A DNA stretch of 64,000 nt from Mesorhizobium sp. CAU 1732 (lineage in GTDB: Bacteria; Pseudomonadota; Alphaproteobacteria; Rhizobiales; Rhizobiaceae), in the NCBI RefSeq assembly GCF_039888675.1, contig NZ_JBDQQR010000003.1:372001-436000 (forward strand), read 5' to 3'. The notes beneath the pieces are model-generated. The model had not been told where the DNA came from and searched no databases. It was given only the letters and a program-made list of their open reading frames with translations. The translations under genes and the position numbers were made by a program. Below are positions 9,198 through 19,052 of the stretch, piece after piece. Position 1 is the first letter of the stretch. Every line of letters begins with the position of its first letter.

Positions 9198-9875
9198 ATG
9201 ATTATCCTCGCGATCGTCATCGTTCTTGGCGTCATCCTGCTTCCGCAGGCGCTGGTGCGGATGGCGATTTCGCGCCATGGCGTCGAGCGCCCGGACCTTC
9301 AGGGCACCGGCGGAGAACTGGCGCGACATCTGCTCGACCGTTTCGGTCTTGAGACCGTTGCGGTCGAAACGACCGAGAGCGGCGACCACTATGATCCGGA
9401 AAGCCGCACGGTGCGCCTTCTCCCGGCACACCATGATGGCCGCTCCATTGCCGCCGTTGCCATCGCCGCACATGAAGTCGGGCACGCCATCCAGCATGGG
9501 CGAAGCGAACGCATGCTTGCGCTTCGCCAGCGTCTGGCGACGGTAGCCACCTTCACGGACAAGGCAGCGGGCGTTTTTTTCGTGGCGGCTCCGGTCCTCG
9601 GCGCGCTTGCACGAACGCCGCTTGCCTTTGCAGCGCTCGTCGCGGTCGGCATCGCACTTCTGTCCGTTCGCGTCATCTTCACGCTCGTCACCCTCCCCGT
9701 CGAGATCGATGCGAGCTACGGCAAGGCGCTGCCCATCCTGCGCGACGGCGGCTATCTCCAGGAAGACGACATGCCTGCCGCAAAAAGCGTGCTGCGTGCG
9801 GCCGCCTTCACCTACCTCGCCGCCGCATTGATCACGCTCGTCAACCTTGCGCGCTGGATACGCCTCCTGCGATAA
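9198..9875 (+). CDS. Membrane neutral zinc metallopeptidase
   Basis: A 225-residue predicted inner-membrane protease. An N-terminal hydrophobic segment (1-18) precedes a conserved ETTESGDHYDPESRTVRL region, the zinc motif HEVGHAIQH near residues 92-100, and three further hydrophobic helices. This layout fits the short putative neutral zinc metallopeptidase family (PF04298/YugP-like). Substrate unknown. It starts 20 bases after the lipoprotein gene without a visible Shine-Dalgarno, so it may be translated by readthrough or re-initiation. Confidence 0.85.
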   Translation: MIILAIVIVLGVILLPQALVRMAISRHGVERPDLQGTGGELARHLLDRFGLETVAVETTESGDHYDPESRTVRLLPAHHDGRSIAAVAIAAHEVGHAIQHGRSERMLALRQRLATVATFTDKAAGVFFVAAPVLGALARTPLAFAALVAVGIALLSVRVIFTLVTLPVEIDASYGKALPILRDGGYLQEDDMPAAKSVLRAAAFTYLAAALITLVNLARWIRLLR

Positions 9876-9912
9876 AGCACCATAACGACAGCCGAAGGCT
9901 GAGGGAGGACTG

Positions 9913-11166
9913 ATGGCCGCGTTCTTCGACGAGTTGGAGCAGCGTTCACCTGATGAGCGCGAGCGTGATCTCTTTCGACGCCTGCCTGCCTTTCTCAGCC
10001 TCGCCAGGCAGGACGTGCCGGGCCTTGGTCGCTGGCTGAAGGATGTGGATGCGGCAAGCATCAATTCCCGGGCTGCGCTCGCTCGCCTGCCGGTCCTGCG
10101 CAAGACCGAACTCATGGACATGCAGGCGCAGCGGCCGCCCTTCGGCGAGTTTGCCAGCGCAAGCCACCTTCCCGGCGGTCGCGTCTTCCTGTCTCCCGGG
10201 CCGATCTGGGAACCGCAGGGCCTTATGGTCGATCCGGGCCAATCGGCCCGGGCGCTTTTTGCGGCGGGCGTCAGGCGGGGCGACATCGTCCACAACGCCT
10301 TCGCCTATCACATGACGCCCGGGGGTTTCATCATGGACGAAGGCGCACGCGCGCTGGGATGCACGGTGTTTCCTGCGGGCACGGGCAATACCGATATGCA
10401 GGTCGACGCCGCCGTAGCGCTGCGCCCCAAGGTCTATTGCGGCACTCCCGACTTCCTAAAAGCGATACTCGACCGCGCCGAGGAGACCGGTAAGGACGTA
10501 TCGTCGATCAGGCTCGGCCTCGTGTCCGGCGGTGCACTGTTTCCGTCGCTGCGCGAGGAATACCGCTCGCGCGGCGTGTCGGTGTTCCAATGCTACGCGA
10601 CCGCCGAGTTCGGCGTGATCGCCTATGAAAGCGCCGGCCCTGACGGCACGCCCAATCCCGGCATGATCGTCAGCGAGAACCTCGTCGTGGAGATCGTGAG
10701 GCCGGGTACCGGCGATCCCGTGCCGGACGGCGAAGTGGGCGAGGTCGTCGTCACGAGCCTGAATCCCGCCTACCCGCTGGTGAGGCTTGGAACCGGCGAT
10801 CTCTCGGCGATCCTGCCTGACCCGTCGCCCTGCGGCCGTACCGGCACGCGCCTCGCCGGCTGGATGGGCCGCGCCGACCAACGCACCAAGGTCAAGGGCA
10901 TGTTCGTCGATCCGAAGCAGATTGCCGATCTGGTCAAGCGTCATGCCGATATAAAGAAAGCCCGGCTGGTCGTCCTGCGCGACGGCGCGCGCGATGCAAT
11001 GGCGCTGCATGTCGAACCCGCATCGGGTTCCGTTCCCGACGTCAGCGCGATCGAGACGTCGCTGCGCGAGATCACCAAGCTCGGCGGTTCGGTTCATCTG
11101 GCCGAACAGGGATCGCTTCCCAATGACGGGAAGGTCATCTCGGACGAGCGCGATTACGCGAGCTGA
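9913..11166 (+). CDS. Phenylacetate-CoA ligase-like AMP-binding family protein
   Basis: A 417-residue protein of the PaaK-like branch of adenylate-forming enzymes. Late motifs are kept: FQCYATAEFG (A5-like), RLGTGDLSAI (A7-like) and GWMGRADQRTKVKGMFVDP (A8-like). The glycine/serine-rich phosphate-binding loop (SSGTTG in true PaaK) is replaced at the expected place by VFLSPGPIWEPQG. The enzyme may therefore use a different nucleotide contact or have lost ligase activity. GGGAGG precedes the ATG. No phenylacetate genes lie nearby, so the substrate is unknown. Confidence 0.8.
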   Translation: MAAFFDELEQRSPDERERDLFRRLPAFLSLARQDVPGLGRWLKDVDAASINSRAALARLPVLRKTELMDMQAQRPPFGEFASASHLPGGRVFLSPGPIWEPQGLMVDPGQSARALFAAGVRRGDIVHNAFAYHMTPGGFIMDEGARALGCTVFPAGTGNTDMQVDAAVALRPKVYCGTPDFLKAILDRAEETGKDVSSIRLGLVSGGALFPSLREEYRSRGVSVFQCYATAEFGVIAYESAGPDGTPNPGMIVSENLVVEIVRPGTGDPVPDGEVGEVVVTSLNPAYPLVRLGTGDLSAILPDPSPCGRTGTRLAGWMGRADQRTKVKGMFVDPKQIADLVKRHADIKKARLVVLRDGARDAMALHVEPASGSVPDVSAIETSLREITKLGGSVHLAEQGSLPNDGKVISDERDYAS

Positions 11167-11256
11167 AATCCGCGGATCGGCAAGGTGCGTCAAGCGATCC
11201 CCTTGCAATGCAAGGTCTGATGGCTAGTTTCCCGCCAACTGCAAGGAGTGGCTGGC

Positions 11257-12321
11257 ATGGACATCGGCACAACGCTGGATCTCGAACAGGCGAAAGCGAT
11301 CGGCCCGCTTCCGACCGGCCACCCAGTCGTGCGCACGGGAAAGATCGGCGTCCTGCTCGCCAACCTCGGCACGCCGGACGGCACCGACTACAAGTCGATG
11401 TGGCGCTATCTGCGCGAATTTCTCTCCGATCCCCGCGTGATCGAGCTCAACAAGGCGATCTGGTATCCGATCCTCTATGGCGCAGTGCTCACGACACGTC
11501 CGCAGAAATCCGGCAAGAACTACGAAAAGATCTGGAACAGGGAGCGTGACGAATCTCCGCTGCGCACCATCACGCGCGGCCAGGCCGAGCGCCTGAGCGA
11601 AGCCTTGAAGGCCGACACCCGCCTCGTGGTCGAATGGGGCATGCGCTATGGCAGCCCGTCGATGAAGAGCGGCGTGGAATCCCTGATCGCTCAGGGCTGC
11701 GACCGCATCGTGATGTTTCCGCTCTATCCGCAATTTTCGGCGACGACGACGGCCACTGCAAACGACCAATTCTATCGCGCCCTGATGAAAATCCGGCACA
11801 TGCCTACGGTTCGTTCCGTGCCGCCCTATTACGACGAACCGGTCTACATCGAGGCTCTTGCGCGCTCCATCGAGCGTCACCTTGCTACGCTGGATTTCGA
11901 GCCGGAAGTGATCCTCGCCTCCTATCACGGCATTCCCAAAGCCTATTTCGAGCGCGGCGATCCCTATCATTGCCATTGCCAGAAAACGACGCGGCTTCTG
12001 CGCGAACGGCTCGGCTTCGACGACAGGAAGCTGATGACGACATTTCAGTCGCGCTTTGGCGCGCAGGAATGGCTCCAGCCCTACACAGACAAGACCGTCG
12101 AGCGGCTGGCGAAGGAAGGCGTGAAGCAGATCGCGATCGTCAATCCAGGGTTTTCGGCTGACTGCATCGAAACCCTCGAGGAGATCGACGGCGAAGTCCG
12201 CGAAATCTTCATGCACGCGGGCGGCGAGCGGTTCTTCCACATACCCTGCCTCAATGACAGCGATGAAGGCATGATGGTGATCGAGGCTTTGGTCAGGAAC
12301 GAACTGTCCGGCTGGGTCTGA
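11257..12321 (+). CDS. hemH: Ferrochelatase
   Basis: Inserts Fe(II) into protoporphyrin IX in the last step of heme synthesis, at the inner face of the membrane. 354 residues. The signature YHGIPKAYFERGDPYHCHC around residue 223 carries the catalytic His and is followed by two further His/Cys pairs. The N-terminal IGVLLANLGTPDGTDY block and the later FQSRFG and NPGFSADCIETLEEI blocks are typical. AAGGAG at 11243-11248 positions the ribosome at ATG 11257 rather than the upstream GTG at 11248. Confidence 0.96.
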   Translation: MDIGTTLDLEQAKAIGPLPTGHPVVRTGKIGVLLANLGTPDGTDYKSMWRYLREFLSDPRVIELNKAIWYPILYGAVLTTRPQKSGKNYEKIWNRERDESPLRTITRGQAERLSEALKADTRLVVEWGMRYGSPSMKSGVESLIAQGCDRIVMFPLYPQFSATTTATANDQFYRALMKIRHMPTVRSVPPYYDEPVYIEALARSIERHLATLDFEPEVILASYHGIPKAYFERGDPYHCHCQKTTRLLRERLGFDDRKLMTTFQSRFGAQEWLQPYTDKTVERLAKEGVKQIAIVNPGFSADCIETLEEIDGEVREIFMHAGGERFFHIPCLNDSDEGMMVIEALVRNELSGWV

Positions 12322-12382
12322 CCGCACGGAACGCTTGTGCTTCGGCGCACGTTGCTGTTCGCCAACGAGAGCACCGCCAGCC

Positions 12383-13591
12383 ATGATCCGTAAACTCGAC
12401 CTGCGCACCGGACGTCCGGTCTGGTTCTCCTACCGCGCGCCAGCCGTGCCGACATCGAAGCTGAGCCGCGACGTCAAGACCGACGTGCTCGTGGTCGGCA
12501 TGGGCATCAGCGGGGCCATGATCGTCGAGGCGCTGACGGCGTCCGGACATTCCGTCATCGCCATCGACCGGCGCGGTCCCCTGAAAGGCTCGACACCGGC
12601 CAGCACCGCGCTCGTGCAATATGAGATCGACCAGCCTCTGACGACGCTCTCCAACCTCATCGGCAAGGAGAAGGCCGTTCGCGCATGGCGTCGCTCGCGG
12701 CTGGCCGTCGCCAATCTGGGCGCGCATATCGATCGCCTGGGCATCGCCTGCAACAAGGCCCCTCGCCCCTCCATCTACGTGGCCGGCAATGTCATGGGCA
12801 TCAGCGATCTGCGCGCGGAAGCGCAAGCGCGCCGCGCGGCCGGCGTCCATGCGGATTATCTCACCGCCAGCGAACTGGAGAAGGGCTATCGCATCAAGGG
12901 CGATGGCGCGATCATCAGCGAAGACAACATCGCGCTCGACCCGCGCAAGCTCACCGCAGGCCTCCTCAACATCGCGGCCGCGCGTGGCGCGCGGTTTTAT
13001 GCACCCGTCGAGGCCACGGAATTCGAGCACGCCAGCGACGCCGTGACCGTCGCGACAAAGGACGGCCCCACCATCACGGCCGGCCACGTCGTGCTTGCGA
13101 CCGGCTACGAACTGGCTGCGGTCGTAGCGGAGGCCAAGCACAGCGTCATTTCCACCTGGGCGATCGCGACGGCGCCGCAAAAGCGCAATCTGTGGCCGCG
13201 CGAGGCGTTCGTCTGGGAGGCATCCGATCCCTACCTCTACATGCGAACGACGGCGGATGGGCGGGTCATCTGCGGCGGCGAGGACGAGGAGTTCTCCGAC
13301 GAGGATGCGCGAGACGAGCTGATCGCCGAAAAAGCCGCGCGCATTTCCGAGAAGCTCGCGAAGCGAATGCCGGGGATAGATACCAAGGCCGAGCTCACCT
13401 GGGCGGGATCGTTCGGCACGACGGCGACCGGCCTCCCCCACATCTCCCGCATTCCCCGGCGACCCCGCATCACTGCGGTGATGGGCTATGGCGGCAATGG
13501 CATCACCTATTCGCGGGTGGCGGCAGAAATCATCCGCACGGACCTCGACGGCGGCAAGGACACGGACGCCGATCTCTTCGCAATGTCCTGA
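12383..13591 (+). CDS. FAD-dependent oxidoreductase, D-amino-acid/glycine oxidase (DAO) fold
   Basis: A 402-residue flavoenzyme. The FAD-binding Rossmann motif VLVVGMGISGAMIVEAL is at about 36-52, with IAIDRR closing the second strand. VVLATGYE and the C-terminal GLPHISRIPRRPRITAVMGYGGNGITYS are typical of DAO-type oxidases, which oxidise secondary or primary amines. The real substrate cannot be read from the sequence. It begins 61 bases after hemH on the same strand, but no functional link to heme is apparent. Confidence 0.85.
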   Translation: MIRKLDLRTGRPVWFSYRAPAVPTSKLSRDVKTDVLVVGMGISGAMIVEALTASGHSVIAIDRRGPLKGSTPASTALVQYEIDQPLTTLSNLIGKEKAVRAWRRSRLAVANLGAHIDRLGIACNKAPRPSIYVAGNVMGISDLRAEAQARRAAGVHADYLTASELEKGYRIKGDGAIISEDNIALDPRKLTAGLLNIAAARGARFYAPVEATEFEHASDAVTVATKDGPTITAGHVVLATGYELAAVVAEAKHSVISTWAIATAPQKRNLWPREAFVWEASDPYLYMRTTADGRVICGGEDEEFSDEDARDELIAEKAARISEKLAKRMPGIDTKAELTWAGSFGTTATGLPHISRIPRRPRITAVMGYGGNGITYSRVAAEIIRTDLDGGKDTDADLFAMS

Positions 13592-13677
13592 ATCCTAGGG
13601 TGCGCGCATACACATCATTGTCATGCCGCCAAAACATACTTAAGTCCTCCTCAGGCTAAACCCGCCGAACCGTTGCA

Positions 13678-13693
13678 CAACGCTTCGGCGTTG
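13678..13693 (+). terminator. UUCG-loop hairpin ahead of the SPFH gene
   Basis: CAACGC-TTCG-GCGTTG forms a perfect 6-bp stem with an extra-stable C(UUCG)G tetraloop. It lies between the FAD oxidoreductase gene and the SPFH gene, just upstream of the latter's GGAGG. There is no U-tract, so it may be a leader hairpin or a transcript 3' end rather than a simple terminator. Confidence 0.4.
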
Positions 13694-13715
13694 CGGAAAT
13701 CCCTGGAGGGCACAC

Positions 13716-14669
13716 ATGCCGTTTACTGGCTTCGACATTCTGATCCCCGTTCTGGTCGTTCTGGTCCTGCTGCTGATCTTTGCAGGCATCAAAACGGTGC
13801 CGCAGGGCTACAACTACACGGTCGAACGCTTCGGCAGGTACACCCGCACGCTCTCGCCGGGCCTGAACATCATCGTCCCGTTCATCGATCGCCTTGGTGC
13901 GAAGATGAACATGATGGAACAGGTGCTCGACGTGCCGACCCAGGAAGTCATCACCCGCGACAATGCGATCGTCGCAGTCGATGGCGTCGCCTTCTATCAG
14001 GTGCTGAACGCGCCGCAGGCTGCCTATCAGGTCTCCGGGCTCCAGAACGCGATCCTCAACCTCACCATGACGAACATCCGTTCGGTCATGGGTTCGATGG
14101 ATCTCGACGAACTCCTGTCGAACCGCGACGTGATCAACGACCGGCTGCTCCACATCGTCGATGAAGCGGCGAGCCCATGGGGCATCAAGATGACGCGCGT
14201 CGAGATCAAGGACATCAACCCGCCGGCGAACCTCGTGGAATCGATGGGCCGCCAGATGATGGCCGAGCGCAACAAGCGCGCACAAATCCTCGAAGCCGAA
14301 GGCCTCAAGCAGGCCCAGGTTCTCGAAGCCGAAGGCCGCAAGGAAGCAGCGTTCCGCGACGCAGAGGCGCGCGAGCGTTCCGCCGAGGCAGAGGCGCGCG
14401 CAACGCAGGTCGTGTCCGAGGCGATCGCGAAGGGCGACGTGCAGGCGATCAACTACTTCGTCGCACAGAAGTACACCGAAGCGATGGCCAAGATCGGCTC
14501 GGCCAACAACAGCAAGATCGTCCTGATGCCGATGGAGGCATCGTCCTTGATCGGCTCGCTGGGCGGCATCGGCGCCATCGCGAAGGAAGTGTTCGGCGAT
14601 CAGTCGCAGCGTCCAACCCCCATTCGCGGAGGCTCGCGCCCGCCCGCCGCCGGGTCGGACCAAAAGTGA
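13716..14669 (+). CDS. SPFH/Band 7 membrane protein, stomatin/QmcA type
   Basis: A 317-residue membrane-anchored scaffold protein. An N-terminal transmembrane helix (6-27) is followed by the SPFH domain ([41 protein letters not shown]) and an Ala/Glu-rich coiled coil (about 180-240). The C-terminal tail is Pro/Gly/Arg-rich. Such proteins oligomerise in membrane microdomains and often modulate FtsH or other membrane proteases. It is followed 29 bases later by an NfeD-type gene, the classical partner. GGAGG precedes the ATG. Confidence 0.92.
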   Translation: MPFTGFDILIPVLVVLVLLLIFAGIKTVPQGYNYTVERFGRYTRTLSPGLNIIVPFIDRLGAKMNMMEQVLDVPTQEVITRDNAIVAVDGVAFYQVLNAPQAAYQVSGLQNAILNLTMTNIRSVMGSMDLDELLSNRDVINDRLLHIVDEAASPWGIKMTRVEIKDINPPANLVESMGRQMMAERNKRAQILEAEGLKQAQVLEAEGRKEAAFRDAEARERSAEAEARATQVVSEAIAKGDVQAINYFVAQKYTEAMAKIGSANNSKIVLMPMEASSLIGSLGGIGAIAKEVFGDQSQRPTPIRGGSRPPAAGSDQK

Positions 14670-14698
14670 AAACGAGTCGCGGAGGCTGATGTCGGAGC

Positions 14699-15172
14699 AT
14701 GGCGATGATCGCGCAATGGATTGCGGATTTGGGACCTTGGAACTGGATGGTTCTCGGCGCGGCATTGCTCGCGCTCGAGATCCTGGTGCCGGGCGTCTTC
14801 CTGCTCTGGCTCGGCATCGCGGCCGTCCTGACGGGAACCCTGTCGCTTCAGCTCTGGGACACCGGCGTCTGGATCTGGCAAATCCAGGTCCTGACCTTTT
14901 TGGTTCTGTCGGTCATCTCGGCACTCGTCGGCAGGCGGTTTTACGGGAATGACCGGGTTGGCGACACCGACCAGCCGCTCCTGAACCAGCGCGACCAGCA
15001 ACTGGTTGGCCGCACCGCCACGCTGGAAGAGGCTATCCGCGAAGGCCGCGGGCGCATCCGTTTGGGCGACACGCTGTGGCGCGTGTCCGGTCCCGATCTG
15101 CCCGCAGGCGCGCGCGTGCGGGTCACTGCTGCAAGCAGCGGTCAACTGACCGTCGAGCAGGTGGACGCTTAG
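14699..15172 (+). CDS. NfeD-like membrane protein (short form)
   Basis: A 157-residue inner-membrane protein. Two to three hydrophobic helices (about 14-75) are followed by a C-terminal OB-fold-like domain (LVGRTATLEEAIREGRGRIRLGDTLWRVSG). It lacks the ClpP-like serine protease domain of long NfeD proteins, as expected for the short form that pairs with SPFH proteins. Its stop overlaps the convergent kdsD stop by 3 bases. Start 14699 is favoured over the out-of-frame ATG at 14689. Confidence 0.88.
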   Translation: MAMIAQWIADLGPWNWMVLGAALLALEILVPGVFLLWLGIAAVLTGTLSLQLWDTGVWIWQIQVLTFLVLSVISALVGRRFYGNDRVGDTDQPLLNQRDQQLVGRTATLEEAIREGRGRIRLGDTLWRVSGPDLPAGARVRVTAASSGQLTVEQVDA

Positions 15173-16167
15173 GCTGCGCCGATCCGCAAGAGATCGTGCA
15201 TGTGAACGAGGCCGACGGGCCTGCCGTCCTCGACAACCATCACGGTCGTGATCGAGGATGCGTTGACCAGTTGCAGCACCGCACCTGCCAGATCGTCGGG
15301 CTCGGCGCATTTCGGGTTGCGGGTCATCACCTCGTCGACGGTCCGCGAAAGCAGGTCGCCGTCCATGTGACGGCGCAGGTCGCCATCGGTGATGATGCCC
15401 TGAAGAACACCATCCTCCGAGACGATGCCGACGCAGCCAAAACCCTTGCGCGAGATTTCCAGAACCGCTTCGCGCATGCCCGTGCCGCTGCGCACCAGCG
15501 GAAGCTCGTCGCCGCTATGCATGATCTCGCCGACCTTGATGAGACTCGCTCCCAATTTTCCGCCCGGATGATAGGTGCGGAAATGGTCGCGAGTGAAACC
15601 GCGTGCTTCGAGCAGGGCGATCGCCAGAGCATCGCCGACGACGAGTTGCATTAGGGTCGATGTCGTGGGGGCTAGGCCGTGCGGACAGGCTTCGGCCGCC
15701 TTGGGCAGGGCAATCACGATGGTGGATTCGCGCGCAAGCGCGGAGTCGATACCCGACGTGATGGCGATCAGCGGGATCGCGAAGCGTCGTGCATAGGCGA
15801 CGATGCCCCTGAGCTCCGCCGTTTCCCCGGACCAGGACAGGGCGACGATCACGTCGTCGGTCGCGATCATGCCGAGATCGCCGTGGTTCGCCTCCGCCGC
15901 ATGCACGAAGAACGCCGGTGTGCCGGTCGAAGCGAGCGTCGCGGCGATCTTCGAGCCGATATGCCCGCTCTTGCCGACGCCCGTGATGATCACGCGGCCC
16001 GTGATGCTGCCGATCGTCTCGACCGCTTCCGCGAACGGCTCCGCCAGATTGTTTTCGAGCGCTGTTGCAAGTGCCGTAAGCCCGCTCATTTCGGTGCGGA
16101 CCGTGCGCAGCGCCGAGGCGCTGACGAGGGCTGTGTCGAGGGGCTTGGTGATCGCTTTTCTCTGCAT
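15169..16167 (-). CDS. kdsD: D-arabinose-5-phosphate isomerase (KpsF/GutQ family)
   Basis: Interconverts ribulose-5-phosphate and arabinose-5-phosphate, the first step toward Kdo for lipopolysaccharide. 332 residues: an SIS domain (about 40-175) with GVGKSGHIGSKIAATLASTGT, the HAAEANHGDLGM active-site region and SWSGET, then two CBS domains (about 215-330; SGTGMREAVLEISRKG and ITDGDLRRH). ATG 16167 is chosen; the 30 extra upstream codons have no family similarity. Its neighbours encode envelope functions, consistent with the role. Confidence 0.92.
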   Translation of the reverse strand: MQRKAITKPLDTALVSASALRTVRTEMSGLTALATALENNLAEPFAEAVETIGSITGRVIITGVGKSGHIGSKIAATLASTGTPAFFVHAAEANHGDLGMIATDDVIVALSWSGETAELRGIVAYARRFAIPLIAITSGIDSALARESTIVIALPKAAEACPHGLAPTTSTLMQLVVGDALAIALLEARGFTRDHFRTYHPGGKLGASLIKVGEIMHSGDELPLVRSGTGMREAVLEISRKGFGCVGIVSEDGVLQGIITDGDLRRHMDGDLLSRTVDEVMTRNPKCAEPDDLAGAVLQLVNASSITTVMVVEDGRPVGLVHMHDLLRIGAA

Positions 16168-16317
16168 GGCGAAGCGATTAGCGCGTCCGATTGGCGCTGT
16201 CCAATCCTGACTGCTCAACCGGGCTTCGGATCGGACGTTCAACCTTCCATTAACCAACCTTGTTTACGGTCCGGTAAAGTTTCGGCGCATTTCCGCGTCC
16301 CTATCGACCAGGCAGCA

Positions 16318-17961
16318 ATGGCACGACATCCGTCATTGAGATTTCCGACGCGACGCCGCGCCGGCGTTCTGACGCTGGCGGCGACCGCATTGGCATGCAG
16401 CGCTGCATTTGCATGGGCGCAGCAGCAGCCGGAGATGCGTGGGTCGGCGCTCGATCGACGCATCGGCGATCTGCTTGGAAACGACAACACGCAAGCAACG
16501 TCGCCGCTCGGAGGCGCAAGCACCCTCGATGCGCCACCCTACGAAGCCATAGGCTCGCGCGCAATCTTGGACGACTCTGCGTCAGACCCGTTGGACGCCC
16601 TGGACGAACAGCCGGGAGCGTTGGACGCCGCCGAACAGCAGATGAGCGGCAGAACAACGACGCAAGCGGCAAGCCCGACCGCCGCGGCTGAGCCCGAAGA
16701 GGACCTCACGACCGGCACGGTGCGCGCGGAACAGATCGACCTGGCCGACGAGGACCGCAACACGCGCATGACGCGGGACAACCAGCGTATCGGTGCGATC
16801 GAAGGCCTCGCGCGTACGCCGGAAGAAGACCCCTATGCACCACTCGGCATGCGGCTCGGCACATTCGTCTTCACGCCGAGGCTTGAGCAGGGCATCGGCG
16901 CCACGACCAATGGCAGTTCCAGTCCAGGTGGCGGAAGTTCGGTCTTTTCCGAAACCGCGTTGCGCCTCAACGCGATCTCCGACTGGTCGCGCCACAGCGC
17001 CGCGCTCCAGGCAGACGGAATCTACCGCAAATCGCTGTCTGGCGAGGAGATCGATGAATTCGAAGGCGGGATCAGCGCCGACATCAGGCTTGATCTCGGC
17101 GACCAATGGCAAGCGACCGGGTCCGTCGCCTATCGCGTCCGGCCGGAATCGGCCTCGTCACCGACCTTCATCGAAGGCACGGTTTCGCAGCCGCTCCGCC
17201 ACACGTTCAGCGGCAGTGCCGGCGTGTCGCGTGAACTGGGCCGCCTCAAGCTCGGCGTGACCGGCGCGGTGGAGCGCAATCTCTACGATGATGCCGATCT
17301 GTCGAGCGGCGGCGTGATCTCCCAGGCGGATCGCGATTCGGTCCTGTCCACGGTCGCGTTGCGCACGGGCTTCGAACTGTCGCCCGCGATCACGCCGTTC
17401 CTCGAAGCCGAGATCGGACGACGCAACTACGATGAGGAATTCGACCGCGACGGCTTCGCCCGGTCGGCCGATCGCTACGCAATACGAGGCGGCGTCGAAC
17501 TCGACCTGAGCGAAAAGACGACGGGCGAATTTTCGATCGGCTGGCTCGAAGAACGTCCCGACGACGATCGCCTGTCCTCGATCTCCGGTCTGGCGCTCGC
17601 CGGCAACCTGCAATGGTCGCCGGTTCGCGGCACGATCGTCGAGCTCAACGGCGCGACGACCGTCGAAGGCTCCACCACGGCTGGCGATCCGGGCTCGCTT
17701 CTCTATTCGGGAAGTCTGGCATTGCGGCGCGAGCTTCGCGCCAACCTCACCGGCACGGCATCGGCCGGGCTCGACTGGCGCGACTATTCCGGCAGCAGCG
17801 AGCACGACCTTATCCTGAGCGGCGAACTCGGCCTGACATGGTGGATGAACCGCTTCGTCGGCGTGACGGGACGAGCCCGCCACGAAGTCCAGCGCAGCAG
17901 CATCGACGATCGCGATTATGACGCGACGAGCGTCTTCCTCGGCATGACGTTGCAGCGCTGA
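16318..17961 (+). CDS. Outer-membrane beta-barrel protein (BBP2_2-like)
   Basis: A 547-residue exported protein. The signal peptide (ALACSAAFAWAQQ) is followed by a long acidic, low-complexity region (about 35-185) rich in Ala, Asp, Glu and Thr. The rest is a run of alternating polar/hydrophobic strands (LGTFVFTPRLEQGIGAT through ATSVFLGMTLQR) ending in an aromatic-poor but strand-like C-terminus. The strand pattern matches the putative beta-barrel porin family PF10082. Function is unknown. No upstream partner in an operon; it is divergent from kdsD. Confidence 0.8.
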   Translation: MARHPSLRFPTRRRAGVLTLAATALACSAAFAWAQQQPEMRGSALDRRIGDLLGNDNTQATSPLGGASTLDAPPYEAIGSRAILDDSASDPLDALDEQPGALDAAEQQMSGRTTTQAASPTAAAEPEEDLTTGTVRAEQIDLADEDRNTRMTRDNQRIGAIEGLARTPEEDPYAPLGMRLGTFVFTPRLEQGIGATTNGSSSPGGGSSVFSETALRLNAISDWSRHSAALQADGIYRKSLSGEEIDEFEGGISADIRLDLGDQWQATGSVAYRVRPESASSPTFIEGTVSQPLRHTFSGSAGVSRELGRLKLGVTGAVERNLYDDADLSSGGVISQADRDSVLSTVALRTGFELSPAITPFLEAEIGRRNYDEEFDRDGFARSADRYAIRGGVELDLSEKTTGEFSIGWLEERPDDDRLSSISGLALAGNLQWSPVRGTIVELNGATTVEGSTTAGDPGSLLYSGSLALRRELRANLTGTASAGLDWRDYSGSSEHDLILSGELGLTWWMNRFVGVTGRARHEVQRSSIDDRDYDATSVFLGMTLQR

Positions 17962-17975
17962 CCCGCGATCGAAGG

Positions 17976-18854
17976 TCAGCCCTTCCTGGCTGACAGCCTG
18001 TTCACGGTGTTGATCACCACGTCGCGTAGATCGGCGCGCTGCATCGCAAATGCGATGTTGGCCTCCACGAACCCGTCAGGCGAGCCGCAGTCGAACGTCT
18101 CGCCACGGTAGTGATAGCCGTAGAGCGGCTGTTCCTTGCCGAGCTTCAGCATCGCATCGGTGAGCTGGATTTCGTTGCCCGCGCCACGCTCCTGCTTGGC
18201 CAGAAGATCGAAAATCTGCGGTTGCAGGATGTACCGCCCGTTGATGTAGAGATTGCTCGGCGCGGTGCCCTTCGCCGGCTTTTCGACCATGTCGGAAATC
18301 TCGAAGCCCGTATGCACATCCGCCCCCTTCGCGACGATGCCGTATTTGTGTGTCTCGGCCGGGTCGCATTCCTGAACGGCAACGATGTTGTTTCCGGTCT
18401 GCGCGTAGAGATCGACCATGCCCTTGAGACAGCTCTCGTCCGACTGCATGATCATGTCCGGAAGCAGCAGCGCGAACGGCTCGTCGCCCACCAGATCACG
18501 GGCACACCAGACCGCATGGCCCAGGCCCATCGGCACCTGCTGGCGGGTGAAGCTTGTCTCGCCGGGAGCCGGCTGCATGGAACGAAGCCGCTCCAGTTGC
18601 TCCACCTTGCCGCGGTGCTCGAGCGTGTCGTAGAGTTCGAACTGGATGTCGAAATGATCCTCGATCACGGTCTTGTTACGACCGGTCACGAAGATGAAGT
18701 GCTCGATGCCGGCGGCCCTCGCCTCGTCGACGACATACTGGATGACGGGTCGATCGACGACAGTCAGCATCTCCTTCGGAACGGCCTTCGTTGCCGGAAG
18801 AAATCGCGTGCCCAGTCCAGCAACGGGGAAAACCGCTTTTCTTACTTTTGTCAT
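17976..18854 (-). CDS. galU: UTP-glucose-1-phosphate uridylyltransferase
   Basis: Makes UDP-glucose for exopolysaccharide, lipopolysaccharide core and glucans. 292 residues. The nucleotide-binding N-terminus [23 protein letters not shown], then [21 protein letters not shown] and the LLPDMIMQ acidic motif are all present. The C-terminal [24 protein letters not shown] block closes the sugar-phosphate site. It converges with the barrel protein gene, leaving a 14-base gap. Confidence 0.95.
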   Translation of the reverse strand: MTKVRKAVFPVAGLGTRFLPATKAVPKEMLTVVDRPVIQYVVDEARAAGIEHFIFVTGRNKTVIEDHFDIQFELYDTLEHRGKVEQLERLRSMQPAPGETSFTRQQVPMGLGHAVWCARDLVGDEPFALLLPDMIMQSDESCLKGMVDLYAQTGNNIVAVQECDPAETHKYGIVAKGADVHTGFEISDMVEKPAKGTAPSNLYINGRYILQPQIFDLLAKQERGAGNEIQLTDAMLKLGKEQPLYGYHYRGETFDCGSPDGFVEANIAFAMQRADLRDVVINTVNRLSARKG

Positions 18855-19052
18855 TCTCGCTCACGATCTTGTATGTTTGGACAGGCTCACGATGGGTGCG
18901 ACACTATCACGCCGTTATTGATAAATATTGCACCGTTTCTGGGCCTGGGAGGAGTTCAGTGGCGTGAGATCGCGTGATCGCAGGGGGCATGGTAAACCGT
19001 TTACTAACTTAGATGGTCGATGAATGGTTCCAGCAAGCAAAAGGAGGCACAT

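Noticed and set aside
16230-16317. CtrA-like TTAA motif upstream of the barrel protein gene
   Set aside because: Only one TTAA half is present; the second half at seven bases reads TGTT.
17975-17994. GTCAGCC/GGCTGAC inverted repeat at the galU end
   Set aside because: Lies inside the last codons of galU and lacks a T-run.
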